A DNA stretch of 64,000 nt. Origin: Armatimonadota bacterium (GTDB lineage Bacteria; Armatimonadota; Fimbriimonadia; Fimbriimonadales; Fimbriimonadaceae). Location of the stretch: assembly GCA_025360125.1 (NCBI GenBank), contig JANYCU010000037.1:1-64000 (forward strand), in the 5' to 3' direction. This document shows positions 51,501 through 59,224 of the stretch, one piece after another; position 1 is the first letter of the stretch, and each line of letters opens with the position of its first letter. The translations under genes were made by a program, and so were the position numbers. The notes below the pieces were generated by a model. It did not search any database. It saw only the letters and a program-made list of their open reading frames with translations, and had not been told where the DNA came from.

Positions 51501-52114
51501 AATCGACCGACTTCCAAATGACTCCCCAGTTTGATATGCACGCGGTCATCAAAGGCTCGTATCCTGACTTCACAGGTCAATACGACATCACCGTTTCGAA
51601 GGGCGGGACCATGGTGGTCAAATCCGAATTTACTTACACTGGTAAGCCAATTCTGGCAAGGGAAATCGGCATGCGTTTCTCCGTGCCCAAAGGGTGCGAC
51701 ATTCTTTCTTGGAATCGCAATCCCGAGTTCGGTTACCTTCCCGACAACCACATCGGACGTCCAGTTGGAGTCGCCAACGCCCACGCCGATCATAAAGAAA
51801 TTGTCCCACCGCAATGGGGCTTTGCCCAGGACAATTCTCCGATGGGCTCGAACGACTTCCGCAGCACGAAACGGCATCTTAATTACGGCTCTATCCGTTA
51901 CGCTGGCGGAGCCGGAGTTGCCTTCCTCAGCGATGGTCAGCAAGCACTTCGGGCCATCGTCGATAGCGATCGAATCTCGGTTCATCTGAGCGATTGGTAC
52001 GGCGGAACCAACGTCGGTCTTGGCGAATGGGTTCAGAACTACGGGCGAGGAAAAGAGATCAAAACGGGCGAGGTGCTGAAGTCCGAAGTCAAGTTAGACT
52101 TGGTGAAGCACTAA
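48566..52114 (+). CDS. Large secreted GH2 glycosidase (beta-galactosidase-like) with N-terminal discoidin-like domain
   Basis: 1182 residues. A signal peptide (about 1-21) is followed by a discoidin-like carbohydrate-binding domain (about 25-150, ending R-I-G-N-I-T-N-G-P-S-F-N-E-V-E-V), a carboxypeptidase-regulatory-like domain (160-240), the GH2 sugar-binding and immunoglobulin-like domains and a catalytic barrel from about residue 500. The acid/base is seen in S-V-F-I-W-S-I-A-N-E-S-E-Y-G; the nucleophile Glu is probably in P-M-L-F-D-E-A-W. The C-terminal third contains the beta-galactosidase small-chain-type fold (LRECFASGEPT). The substrate, a beta-linked glycoside, is inferred. The stop overlaps convergent lptD by CTAA. 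Confidence 0.88.
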   Translation: MVARLSLIIFCLCTMWGTAFGQRNNLANLAHASASEFQPGLPPELGNDGKENTRWSGIPGHTSGLWYQLEWSTKVSVRQIVVKQYARYSHEWDVQIWDDQTNDWRTIKHDGKAGEPLPLVVLDTLDASITTQKLRIGNITNGPSFNEVEVYDSVAVYPNVLNLASDLRGNFVGMVCDAFGSSPTAGKTVNITCQTNHGSVVSSTVTDVNGMFFTKMPVGLKGDVMAEFDGHRQGFPWTKFQRAVTPLDPKQTITNLAAGWKFQADPPVGFQKQSFNDSGWNAIKVPAHWEMEGHRAKTGIGGYRVHFKAPAGTGRLMLRFDGVYSGADVWVNSTPVARHLGGFTPFETDISGLIQPGDNVIAVRAVEHTVVSDQMDKMSQYADFGLGGIMRKVTLFRVPEVHIEGYEQRTLYAGSSAQIVGSVAFVNLLKTPFKGQLFIFLTDPNGTMVTNSQTSVRLGANDRTEVPIALSVKNPKGWNAEHPNLYHLDFTLVKERLVDHELALRDYTLNQQIGFRETKIDGTRILINNTPVKFKGTCHHDQYPTMGRAVTPELERLDLDMIKGANLNSVRTSHYPPLPELIDHADKIGLYVEDEADFCWVGASDDLRNTPQIIQLTGEMLARDRNHPSVFIWSIANESEYGFGFQRSHEWVRKVDSSRPTSAATTADLEIATLHNPISIARMNRAETLDRPMLFDEAWCIYQGIWGDVNEMWVDPGIRDYYVEPLKGIWDVFLKSKVTQGSQIWAWSDDLFCVPGRGLAYGRGTTQNHFVEREYTMPGRGIVGDAPWGVVDGWRREKPEYWYTKHLQSPIRVEEHDFISGTPTTITIHNDYDFTNLSELQFEVSSDSSRYDFVTVKIAPHSTGVVTIPSHTSNRPLTLSAYTIKDRKLVDRWQFSPKTRPTWNTAGPRLTVTDVPMLAGNTISVDGAKFHLSFDRDSGTLRECFASGEPTLFELPSIHILRSDSPTNELPARTSWHVESTDFQMTPQFDMHAVIKGSYPDFTGQYDITVSKGGTMVVKSEFTYTGKPILAREIGMRFSVPKGCDILSWNRNPEFGYLPDNHIGRPVGVANAHADHKEIVPPQWGFAQDNSPMGSNDFRSTKRHLNYGSIRYAGGAGVAFLSDGQQALRAIVDSDRISVHLSDWYGGTNVGLGEWVQNYGRGKEIKTGEVLKSEVKLDLVKH

Positions 52115-54375
52115 AAGTCTCGACCCGAACCAGACCCGAGGGCGTTTCCAAGTCGACCGCGGCCAAAGCCCGAATCGGTCGGGATCGCTTTGAGTCGAAT
52201 AAAGAACCCAATCTCTCGGCCCGATCGGAATCCAGTTCCGAAGTCTGAAAGCGTAAACACGGCCTCGGCGCAGTGCAAGTCGTACACAAAGTTGTACTGC
52301 TGCGAGTCAAATCGTTTGGTGTAGCCGTTGTAGTTCAGAACGGTGCCGATCTTCGTTTTGCCATAGGTAATGCCGTCGATATAGGTGCTGATCGAGGCCC
52401 ATCGGCTGGTCGATGCATCGTATCGGGCGCTGATCGAGGCAGTAAGCAACGGAGAATTCCACACCGAATCAAGCCGAACATTGCTCCACTTCTGTTTAAA
52501 GGTGTCGTACGTCGATAGGGTCCGGAAGTTGTAGGCATTTCCCAACTTGTATTCCGACCGAAGGCCAACTTGCTGCCAAGGGATTTCCCCTTTTGATCCA
52601 CGAATGAAGTCGTATCCAGTTTGAAGACCAAAGCTGGACCGAGAATTCTTCATGAACGAAATGTCCATCGTAGTCTGATCGGTCGATCCAGTACGGTCAA
52701 TCGCCAACGGACTGTATCCGAACGGCTTTAGGTTAGAGTAGCGGAAGTTGATGCCGAGTTTTTTGCCTAGCGCATACGAAACCGCGGTGCCAATACTGTA
52801 GCGATATTGGGCGGTGTCATCGGAGTACATGTTTTGCTTAAAGTCCCCATTGAAATCCCACCTCCAAGGTCCTTTGTCCCGAACTCCTCTACTGAGATTG
52901 AAGTCGAATGACCCTTTACTGATGCGTTGCTTGAGGATCGGATCAAGATATTCGCCAACGGTAAACTCCGTTCGAAAAGGCGTTGTTTTGAAGGAATCTT
53001 TTCCAAACAGCCGAGTGGAATCCGTTCGGAACGAAAGCACAGGCGTCTTATCCGAGCTTGGAAAAAAACTGGTGACTTGCCCGATGGGAATGGTTCGTTG
53101 GTAGTCCAAACCAATGGTTCCAACCTTGACGTCCTTGTTTCCCGAGAAGCGGACGTCCATGGTTTCTCGAGAAGAACTCGGTGACCCTCCACTTTGGTTC
53201 AGTGTGATATCCAAAGTTGTATTTGTTTTGCCCCATTGGCGCGCATCATTAAAGGTCATCGTTTGGTTGTAACTGCTAAACCCAGATGTGCTTTGCTTTT
53301 GCTGGGAAAAGGTCAGGGTTGTGAACTTAACAAACCTAAACTGCGCTCGGGTGTTGGTGAGTGTTGAACCCGGCGCGGAGAGATAGTTGTTTTGCTGAAT
53401 ATCATTATCAAGGGTCAGTCGGCCCGCTTTAAACTGCTGTTCGTGCTGATTCGATATGGCTACGGTTTTTGAGGGACCAGAGACTTCGTAGAATTTCGCG
53501 ATTCCATTCATAGTGGAATTACGATAATAGTAATTGGCTCCGAGTCCAATTCCGAGTTTGGACATGTAGTCCAATCGGATTGCCCCACGGTCCTCGCCAT
53601 GCATGGGGAACCCGTACATGTTCTTGACGTAAAAGCCTTCGTCGGCCGACTGTCCAACTTGAGGTAAATATTTAAAGCTGCGATCACCCAGCGGAATCCA
53701 AAGGATGGGCAAGGTCAAGACCGTTTTGCCTAAGATGATGATCTTAACTTTACGAAGAATCGCTTCCTTATCCGGTTCAATGGTGCTGCTTTGAGCATCG
53801 AAATGGAAGTGAGGCAGCTCGTAGTTACAGGTCGTAAAGACCGAGTCCTTCGCCTGGATCTTCTTGCTGTTACCATAGGCCTCCTTACCCGAAAGGAAGA
53901 CATCGTCTTTGACTTGGTTTTTCAGCAAATTAGGTCGAATTTGAGCTTTGCCGTAAGTTGCGAAAAACGTCTTGTTTCGGAAGTTGATGGTGACCGATTC
54001 GCCTGTAATCGTCTCGTCTTCGCCGATGATCCGCACATCGCCTGAGCAGGTGAAGATTTCGGTCCCTTTGTTTCCTTTAATGGAGTCAGCAAGACACCGA
54101 AATCCGTGAATCTGAATTTCGACCCCGTCAGTTAATTCCAAATCATCGCCACTTCCCCCAAAGCTTCCGGCGTGAATGATTTCAAGCTGATGCTCGTCGT
54201 CTGGCTGGGCAGGTAAAGGCGTCGTCTTTGGTGGCTGCTTTTCGCCCGATAGCTCCTGCTTAACCTTGATTTGGCCCGTGTTATAAATCGCACTGGCCAT
54301 CGAATTAAAGCTGGCAAATTGAGCATTGCCAACGGCAGCAACGCCAAAAACGAGGCACAATGCGGCGACTCTCAT
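52111..54375 (-). CDS. lptD: LPS-assembly outer-membrane protein LptD (OstA/Imp-like)
   Basis: 754 residues from the ATG at 54375, which overlaps the LptF/G stop (ATGA). The signal peptide ends near residue 20 (GNAQ). Residues about 70-200 form the OstA jellyroll with SGDVRIIGEDETITGESVTI and KDSVFTTCNYELPHFHF; from about residue 230 onward a beta-barrel with alternating aromatic residues runs to the end. The typical LptD cysteine pairs are reduced here. In Gram-negative bacteria LptD inserts LPS into the outer membrane. Its presence implies that this organism has an outer membrane with LPS-like lipid (inference). Confidence 0.85.
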   Translation of the reverse strand: MRVAALCLVFGVAAVGNAQFASFNSMASAIYNTGQIKVKQELSGEKQPPKTTPLPAQPDDEHQLEIIHAGSFGGSGDDLELTDGVEIQIHGFRCLADSIKGNKGTEIFTCSGDVRIIGEDETITGESVTINFRNKTFFATYGKAQIRPNLLKNQVKDDVFLSGKEAYGNSKKIQAKDSVFTTCNYELPHFHFDAQSSTIEPDKEAILRKVKIIILGKTVLTLPILWIPLGDRSFKYLPQVGQSADEGFYVKNMYGFPMHGEDRGAIRLDYMSKLGIGLGANYYYRNSTMNGIAKFYEVSGPSKTVAISNQHEQQFKAGRLTLDNDIQQNNYLSAPGSTLTNTRAQFRFVKFTTLTFSQQKQSTSGFSSYNQTMTFNDARQWGKTNTTLDITLNQSGGSPSSSRETMDVRFSGNKDVKVGTIGLDYQRTIPIGQVTSFFPSSDKTPVLSFRTDSTRLFGKDSFKTTPFRTEFTVGEYLDPILKQRISKGSFDFNLSRGVRDKGPWRWDFNGDFKQNMYSDDTAQYRYSIGTAVSYALGKKLGINFRYSNLKPFGYSPLAIDRTGSTDQTTMDISFMKNSRSSFGLQTGYDFIRGSKGEIPWQQVGLRSEYKLGNAYNFRTLSTYDTFKQKWSNVRLDSVWNSPLLTASISARYDASTSRWASISTYIDGITYGKTKIGTVLNYNGYTKRFDSQQYNFVYDLHCAEAVFTLSDFGTGFRSGREIGFFIRLKAIPTDSGFGRGRLGNALGSGSGRDF

Positions 54376-55454
54376 TCGAGACTCCTCAGCCCAAGAAGGC
54401 CAGCGATCATGAAAATGATGTTGGGTAGCCATGCCGCAACGGCGGGATTGACGTGAGGATCTTTACCGATGATCTGGGTTGAAATGACCCAGGCGTTGAA
54501 ATAAAGCATGATCACCACCATGCTGATGACTACGCCAATGAACCCACCCTGCTTCGCAAATTTTATCGAGAATATGGGTGAGACAAGCGAGAAAATTAAG
54601 CACATAAATGGCGTGCTGATCTTATTGTGATAGGAAATTTGCAGGAGACGGGGATCCTGGCCGAGTTTTTTGATCTCTTCAATCTTCAGCTTCGTGGCCT
54701 GGATTCCGAGTGTTTCTGGTTCAGGTGCCATCATCAGGTCCCGAACCGTGATCTTTTGATTGATTTTAAGATATCGGGAATTCAGCGTTTCCATCGATTT
54801 TGTGCCGAATCGGCTCTTGAAGGTTGTGGCATTTTGGAACAGCCAAAGCCCTTGGCGATAGTAGCCGTCGGGCGCCATGATGATGTTGACCTGGTCCGGC
54901 TCGGGCCGCTCAATCAGAGTGATGTTTTTGAGCAATAGCTTGTCGTCCTTGCTGTTTTCCTTGGTGATCGATCCGATGTTGACCCAGTACCCGCCCAGCT
55001 TAATTTGAACGTTTGTTATGAATTGACCGACGCTTGCGAGAATGTTGACATTAGTCTTTAGCTCCATGCTTGCCTTAGCGCAAGCAGGGGCAAGTGAATC
55101 GGTTACATAGTAGTCAACTCCCCCAATCATGGCTCCAAATATTGCCACTGGCAGCAGGACCCGCATGATGCGAACACCTGCACTTCGAAAGGCGGTTAAC
55201 TCAGACTCTCGAGCGATTCGTGAAAGGGCAAGCGATGCCGCAAGCGATACTGCAATTGGCAAAGTCTGGATTAGGAAACCCGGAGTTTCAAGAAACAGGA
55301 TTTTCAATACAGCCCCAATCGGCACGTTACGGGTGAGGTCGTTTTTGCCAAGTGCCATATAAAAATTGGCCTGGAACATCACGATAACGATCAAAACCGC
55401 CATGAAAAATGGAGGCACCATTTCTTTGAAAATATATCGATCGATTCGTTTCAT
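54372..55454 (-). CDS. LPS export permease, LptF/LptG family
   Basis: 360 residues from the ATG at 55454, which overlaps the stop of the upstream gene. M-K-R-I-D-R-Y-I-F-K-E-M is the classic YjgP/YjgQ start. Six spans in two groups of three flank a periplasmic beta-jellyroll (about 110-260); the elbow ESELTAFRSAGVRI between spans 2 and 3 contacts the ATPase. With its partner permease and LptB it pulls lipid out of the inner membrane. The partner and LptB are not in this window. It is translationally coupled to lptD. Confidence 0.88.
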   Translation of the reverse strand: MKRIDRYIFKEMVPPFFMAVLIVIVMFQANFYMALGKNDLTRNVPIGAVLKILFLETPGFLIQTLPIAVSLAASLALSRIARESELTAFRSAGVRIMRVLLPVAIFGAMIGGVDYYVTDSLAPACAKASMELKTNVNILASVGQFITNVQIKLGGYWVNIGSITKENSKDDKLLLKNITLIERPEPDQVNIIMAPDGYYRQGLWLFQNATTFKSRFGTKSMETLNSRYLKINQKITVRDLMMAPEPETLGIQATKLKIEEIKKLGQDPRLLQISYHNKISTPFMCLIFSLVSPIFSIKFAKQGGFIGVVISMVVIMLYFNAWVISTQIIGKDPHVNPAVAAWLPNIIFMIAGLLGLRSLE

Positions 55455-56248
55455 TTTTTGCCAAATCCTATTCCAAACGCCGACACAACCGCATACAATC
55501 CCAGGCTCAAAAGAGCGATAACGCTGGGGACTGCAATCACTGGCCGAACATTGCCCAGCATCGGAATTGCGAACAAAACCGCCAGAATCGTCATCCAAAT
55601 CGCAATGATCTTTTGGGTTTTCGTGGTGCCTTTGAGGTTGACACCCTGGACTCGATCGAGGTGAAGGCTGCCCAAGCAGTTTGGACAAATTAGCGCTCCG
55701 ATCGGAACCACCTTTTGGCACGCAGCACATTTGACTTCGGTCGGCGCAGTCGGGTCAATCGAACTTTTCCAAACTTGATACAACTTGTGTTCGTCGCGGA
55801 AAAGGTTTTGGGATAAGTGAGGAATAGCTCCGTCCGCGATCGCAATCGCAGCATGCTTGTCGCCTTTCTTATAGAGCAGTTGTGCGAGTCGAAAAGCAGC
55901 CATGGCGTTTTGTGGGTTCAAGCGGATTTGTTGGTAGCAAATTCGGATTTGCTCGGCCTCAATCAGGCGGTCATCCACCTTATCCGCAAGAAACGTTAAT
56001 ACAGGTAACCCAATAATGAGACTAATAATTCCTGCTAGTGCAGCATAGTGCAAATACGGGTCATTAATGAGGCAAATGACGCCCAATAAGTACATTGATG
56101 TACCTGCCATCATCATTGCGGTAACGCATCCGATCTCGCCCATGATCGATCGATTGGCGAGGTAAATGATGAATGGCGGCAAGATCAGAAAGACCACGCA
56201 CGGCGCAAATGATCCCAAGGGGGCATGGATATCAGCAAAGGGAAACAT
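55451..56248 (-). CDS. Membrane protein with helical (TPR-like) segment and zinc ribbon
   Basis: 265 residues. Four or five spans: two before residue 90, and two at the C-terminus from about 215. The middle, roughly 95-165, is helical with TPR-like spacing (IRICYQQIRLNPQNAMAAFR), and is followed by a zinc ribbon, C-A-A-C then C-P-N-C-L-G, on the cytoplasmic side. No family recognised. It lies between plsY and LptF/G with overlapping ends, so it probably serves envelope biogenesis. Confidence 0.65.
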   Translation of the reverse strand: MFPFADIHAPLGSFAPCVVFLILPPFIIYLANRSIMGEIGCVTAMMMAGTSMYLLGVICLINDPYLHYAALAGIISLIIGLPVLTFLADKVDDRLIEAEQIRICYQQIRLNPQNAMAAFRLAQLLYKKGDKHAAIAIADGAIPHLSQNLFRDEHKLYQVWKSSIDPTAPTEVKCAACQKVVPIGALICPNCLGSLHLDRVQGVNLKGTTKTQKIIAIWMTILAVLFAIPMLGNVRPVIAVPSVIALLSLGLYAVVSAFGIGFGKK

Positions 56249-56257
56249 TTGGACAAG

Positions 56258-56929
56258 TTAGAGACGATTTTCAGGGTCGTTTCGTTCTTCCTTTTCTTCT
56301 TCCTTTTCCGTTGGCTCATCGTTCTTTTTGAATCTGAATTTGCTCTCGGTCCCGTTCATGATCCTCACGATGTTCTGGCGGTGCTTCACGATCACCACAA
56401 AGTTGAACAAAATCAAAATAGGGAGGACTTGAATCGAGTCATGGACCAAGAACCGAGAGAAAAAGATAGACGCGACCGCTGCAACGATGCTCCCCAACGA
56501 AACATAGCGACTCATCGACGTCACCACGAGCATGACGAGCAACGACCAAAGCGCGGTCTGAGGGATTGACGCCAACATCGCACCTAACCCGGTGGCGATG
56601 CCTTTGCCGCCCTTGAACTTGATCCACGGGCTAAACATATGCCCGAAAATCGAGATACTGCCGAGAACAAAAGCCCAAGTCTGGGCATCTATCGAGAAGG
56701 GATAGTCCTTGATCACGAACCGAGCGATCAGGCCCGGAAGGTAGCCCTTCAGTACGTCAAGAAAGAAAACCGTGAATCCGAGCGCAGGGCCAACTGCCCG
56801 CACAACATTGGTTGCGCCGATGTTGCCGCTGCCAACGGAGAAGATGTCGACTCCCTTTGCCCGGCAAATAATGACCCCAAAGGGAATGGAGCCAAGGAGG
56901 AACGCAAAAACGGCAAGCGCGAATAACAC
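56258..56929 (-). CDS. plsY: Acyl-phosphate:glycerol-3-phosphate acyltransferase PlsY
   Basis: 223 residues. The three motifs are intact: L-L-G-S-I-P-F-G, then G-S-G-N-I-G-A-T-N, and F-K-G-G-K-G-I-A-T-G-L-G with D-V-L-K-G-Y between. Five spans, and an unusual acidic/basic tail (P-T-E-K-E-E-E-K-E-E-R) about 25 residues long. It adds the first acyl chain to glycerol 3-phosphate made by gpsA. It is the second gene of the envelope operon. Confidence 0.92.
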   Translation of the reverse strand: MLFALAVFAFLLGSIPFGVIICRAKGVDIFSVGSGNIGATNVVRAVGPALGFTVFFLDVLKGYLPGLIARFVIKDYPFSIDAQTWAFVLGSISIFGHMFSPWIKFKGGKGIATGLGAMLASIPQTALWSLLVMLVVTSMSRYVSLGSIVAAVASIFFSRFLVHDSIQVLPILILFNFVVIVKHRQNIVRIMNGTESKFRFKKNDEPTEKEEEKEERNDPENRL

Positions 56930-56945
56930 TGAACCTATTTATAGC

Positions 56946-58103
56946 TTATTTCTTGTATGGCCGACACAGAGGATCGCCCACCACAATGTCTTTCCACTTT
57001 ACGAGGGGCGAAGCGGCATAGAAACTTTCCGCCAAATTGAACCCGCCATAGTAGCGATCAAAGAGTATTTCAGATCGGCAAAGGGCGACAGTAAATGGTT
57101 CACTGACGTAACCTTTCACCCCCGTTACTCCTTGGTGAATGAGGTCCGCGATGAGGCTTTGACCGCCCGAGGTCGGGGTGAACGTTCGACCGCTGGTCGA
57201 AACAAAGGTCTCCGCAAGAGCTCCTGGTACAAATTTCAAATCATGATAGACGTTGGCGTCAAATTTCGGGTCATTGCTGCCCCAACTGCAGTATCCCGCC
57301 AAAATTTCACGACCATTCGAGAACTCTTCGGTTTTCTCGTAGTAAACATTGATGCCCTTTGCCGACAACCGTTCGTTGGCTTCATTGAGCGTCAATTCCA
57401 TGTCCCAATAGGCGCTCCCGGGCTGGAACCTTGGCTGTGAATCGAGTAAAACGACTGCCTTGCTTGGCTTGGCATTCATCGAATTATCGATCAAGGTTAG
57501 GCAGTCTGCAACCGTGTATCCAGTGATTCGATTGACTAAGTACATTCCAGTTTTTGCGTGGCTGAATGGTTCGGTTGAGCCGAAGTAAGGATTTCGACAC
57601 CGTCGAATCGCCCCTTGCTCGTCTCCTTCGGTAATACCAAATTTCCCCGGTGTTTGCCCGATCGGGGCAAAATTCAGTTCCATCGACGCCAAGGTTGCGT
57701 CCACCGAATATCCACCTTGGTCAATCAGTCGGATTGGCACTCCTTTGGTCAGCACGATAAAGTCAATATTCTTATTTTTGGCTAGGGCCGCTTTGATCGG
57801 TGCTTCGATCTCAGCCTTGTACTTTTCTGGAGAAATATCATCGCTCGTGCCTGTTTTGAGGCTAACTAGCTGGTCGCGGGCGATCTTCCGCTTTTGCATA
57901 TAGTAGCCAGCAATCTTGACACTGTTTAGGTCAGTTTCGTTCATCACGACCAATACTCGCTTGGCATCTCCTTCGGATTTTACGGAGGATGACTGAACAG
58001 CGATCAAGGGTTTTGGCTCGTTACAGGCAACCAAACTTAGAGCGAGGGCCGACGCAAGAAAGCACATATTTACGATTGTAGTAGATTTTCTTACGCTCAC
58101 CAT
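56946..58103 (-). CDS. TIGR03790-family lipoprotein
   Basis: 385 residues. A lipoprotein signal ends in S-L-V-A-C, cysteine near residue 27. The body matches the TIGR03790 family: VLVVMNETDLNSVKIAGYYM, D-F-I-V-L-T-K-G-V-P-I-R, and a final VTGVKGYVSEPFTVALCRSE with a C-terminal G-D-P-L-C-R-P-Y. The family has no proven function. It is the first gene of the run plsY, membrane protein, LptF/G, lptD. GATAAT lies 5 bases before the ATG. Confidence 0.8.
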   Translation of the reverse strand: MVSVRKSTTIVNMCFLASALALSLVACNEPKPLIAVQSSSVKSEGDAKRVLVVMNETDLNSVKIAGYYMQKRKIARDQLVSLKTGTSDDISPEKYKAEIEAPIKAALAKNKNIDFIVLTKGVPIRLIDQGGYSVDATLASMELNFAPIGQTPGKFGITEGDEQGAIRRCRNPYFGSTEPFSHAKTGMYLVNRITGYTVADCLTLIDNSMNAKPSKAVVLLDSQPRFQPGSAYWDMELTLNEANERLSAKGINVYYEKTEEFSNGREILAGYCSWGSNDPKFDANVYHDLKFVPGALAETFVSTSGRTFTPTSGGQSLIADLIHQGVTGVKGYVSEPFTVALCRSEILFDRYYGGFNLAESFYAASPLVKWKDIVVGDPLCRPYKK

Positions 58104-58165
58104 TAAGGATTATCGGCGAATGCAGAAGGATTCATGCTCAATGTGACAATATCTGTTGTAAGAAC

Positions 58166-59224
58166 ATGCGAGTGGCGGTAATAATGGCGGGTGGGTCGGG
58201 CGAACGGTTTTGGCCGCTGTCTCGAAAGCTTAAGCCAAAGCAACTGCTTCGGCTGACTGATCCAAACAAGACAATGCTTCAAGAAGCCGTGGATCGGATT
58301 GCGCCGTTGGTCGGTCGAGAAAATGTTTATATTGCGACCGCAACACACCTGGAAACTCCCATTCGAGCGGCCGGAATCGTGCCCGATTCGAACGTCATTG
58401 CCGAACCCGATAAACGCAACACGTTAGGCTGTCTCAGCTGGGTCGCTGCAACATTCCTATCGCGTGGAATGGACGATGTTTCGGTTGCCATTTTAACCGC
58501 TGATCACGTCATTGAGAGCCCTGACAACTTTCGAGAAACGGTTGATCGGGCGATTACTCTTTCGGAATCATCAGGCGGCCTTGTCACCATGGGAGTCACT
58601 CCCGTCCGGCCAGAAACCGGATATGGCTACATCGAAAGTGGAAATGACATTAGCGAATTTGCCAAATCCGTTGTTCGCTATCGTGAAAAGCCTGACTTAG
58701 AAACTGCGAAACAGTTTGTATCCGCCGGAAATTTCTATTGGAACAGCGGAATGTTCTTTTGGACTCAAGAAGCATTCTTCAAAGAGTTGAATGACACTCA
58801 ACCGGAAACTGTTTCCATCATCAATCGCATGGCAAGCGCGCTCAAAGCAGGGAACAACGAAACTGCGATCGAAGAGTTTCGAAACATTCCCAATATTTCG
58901 ATTGACTACGCCCTCATGGAGCGAGCGAGCCAAGTTTATGTTGTAAAAGCTGAGTTCCCCTGGGATGACGTTGGTGCATTTGATTCCCTCTTCCGCACGA
59001 TGCCCCACGACGAAAACGGAAATGTCTCTATTGGCTCCGTCACGGCTACCGATTGTACCGGATGTATTTTTTACAATGACTCTACAAATGGCGTCTTAAC
59101 GGCAGTAGGACTGAGCGATATGATCCTCATCCAAACCGATGACGTGATCCTCGCAGCCCCTTCGACCGATGCCCAGCGGGTCAAAGAGCTTGTTACCCTT
59201 ATGAAGGGCTCTTTGCACCTTTGA
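58166..59224 (+). CDS. manC: Mannose-1-phosphate guanylyltransferase
   Basis: 352 residues, the nucleotidyltransferase domain without the C-terminal isomerase cupin. Starts V-A-V-I-M-A-G-G-S-G-E-R-F-W-P-L-S-R with K-P-K-Q-L-L, then T-A-D-H-V-I, V-R-P-E-T-G-Y-G-Y-I and FYWNSGMFFW. It makes GDP-mannose for exopolysaccharide, LPS or glycoprotein. It is divergent from the TIGR03790 operon, and its stop overlaps the convergent GH20 gene by 26 bases. Confidence 0.92.
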   Translation: MRVAVIMAGGSGERFWPLSRKLKPKQLLRLTDPNKTMLQEAVDRIAPLVGRENVYIATATHLETPIRAAGIVPDSNVIAEPDKRNTLGCLSWVAATFLSRGMDDVSVAILTADHVIESPDNFRETVDRAITLSESSGGLVTMGVTPVRPETGYGYIESGNDISEFAKSVVRYREKPDLETAKQFVSAGNFYWNSGMFFWTQEAFFKELNDTQPETVSIINRMASALKAGNNETAIEEFRNIPNISIDYALMERASQVYVVKAEFPWDDVGAFDSLFRTMPHDENGNVSIGSVTATDCTGCIFYNDSTNGVLTAVGLSDMILIQTDDVILAAPSTDAQRVKELVTLMKGSLHL

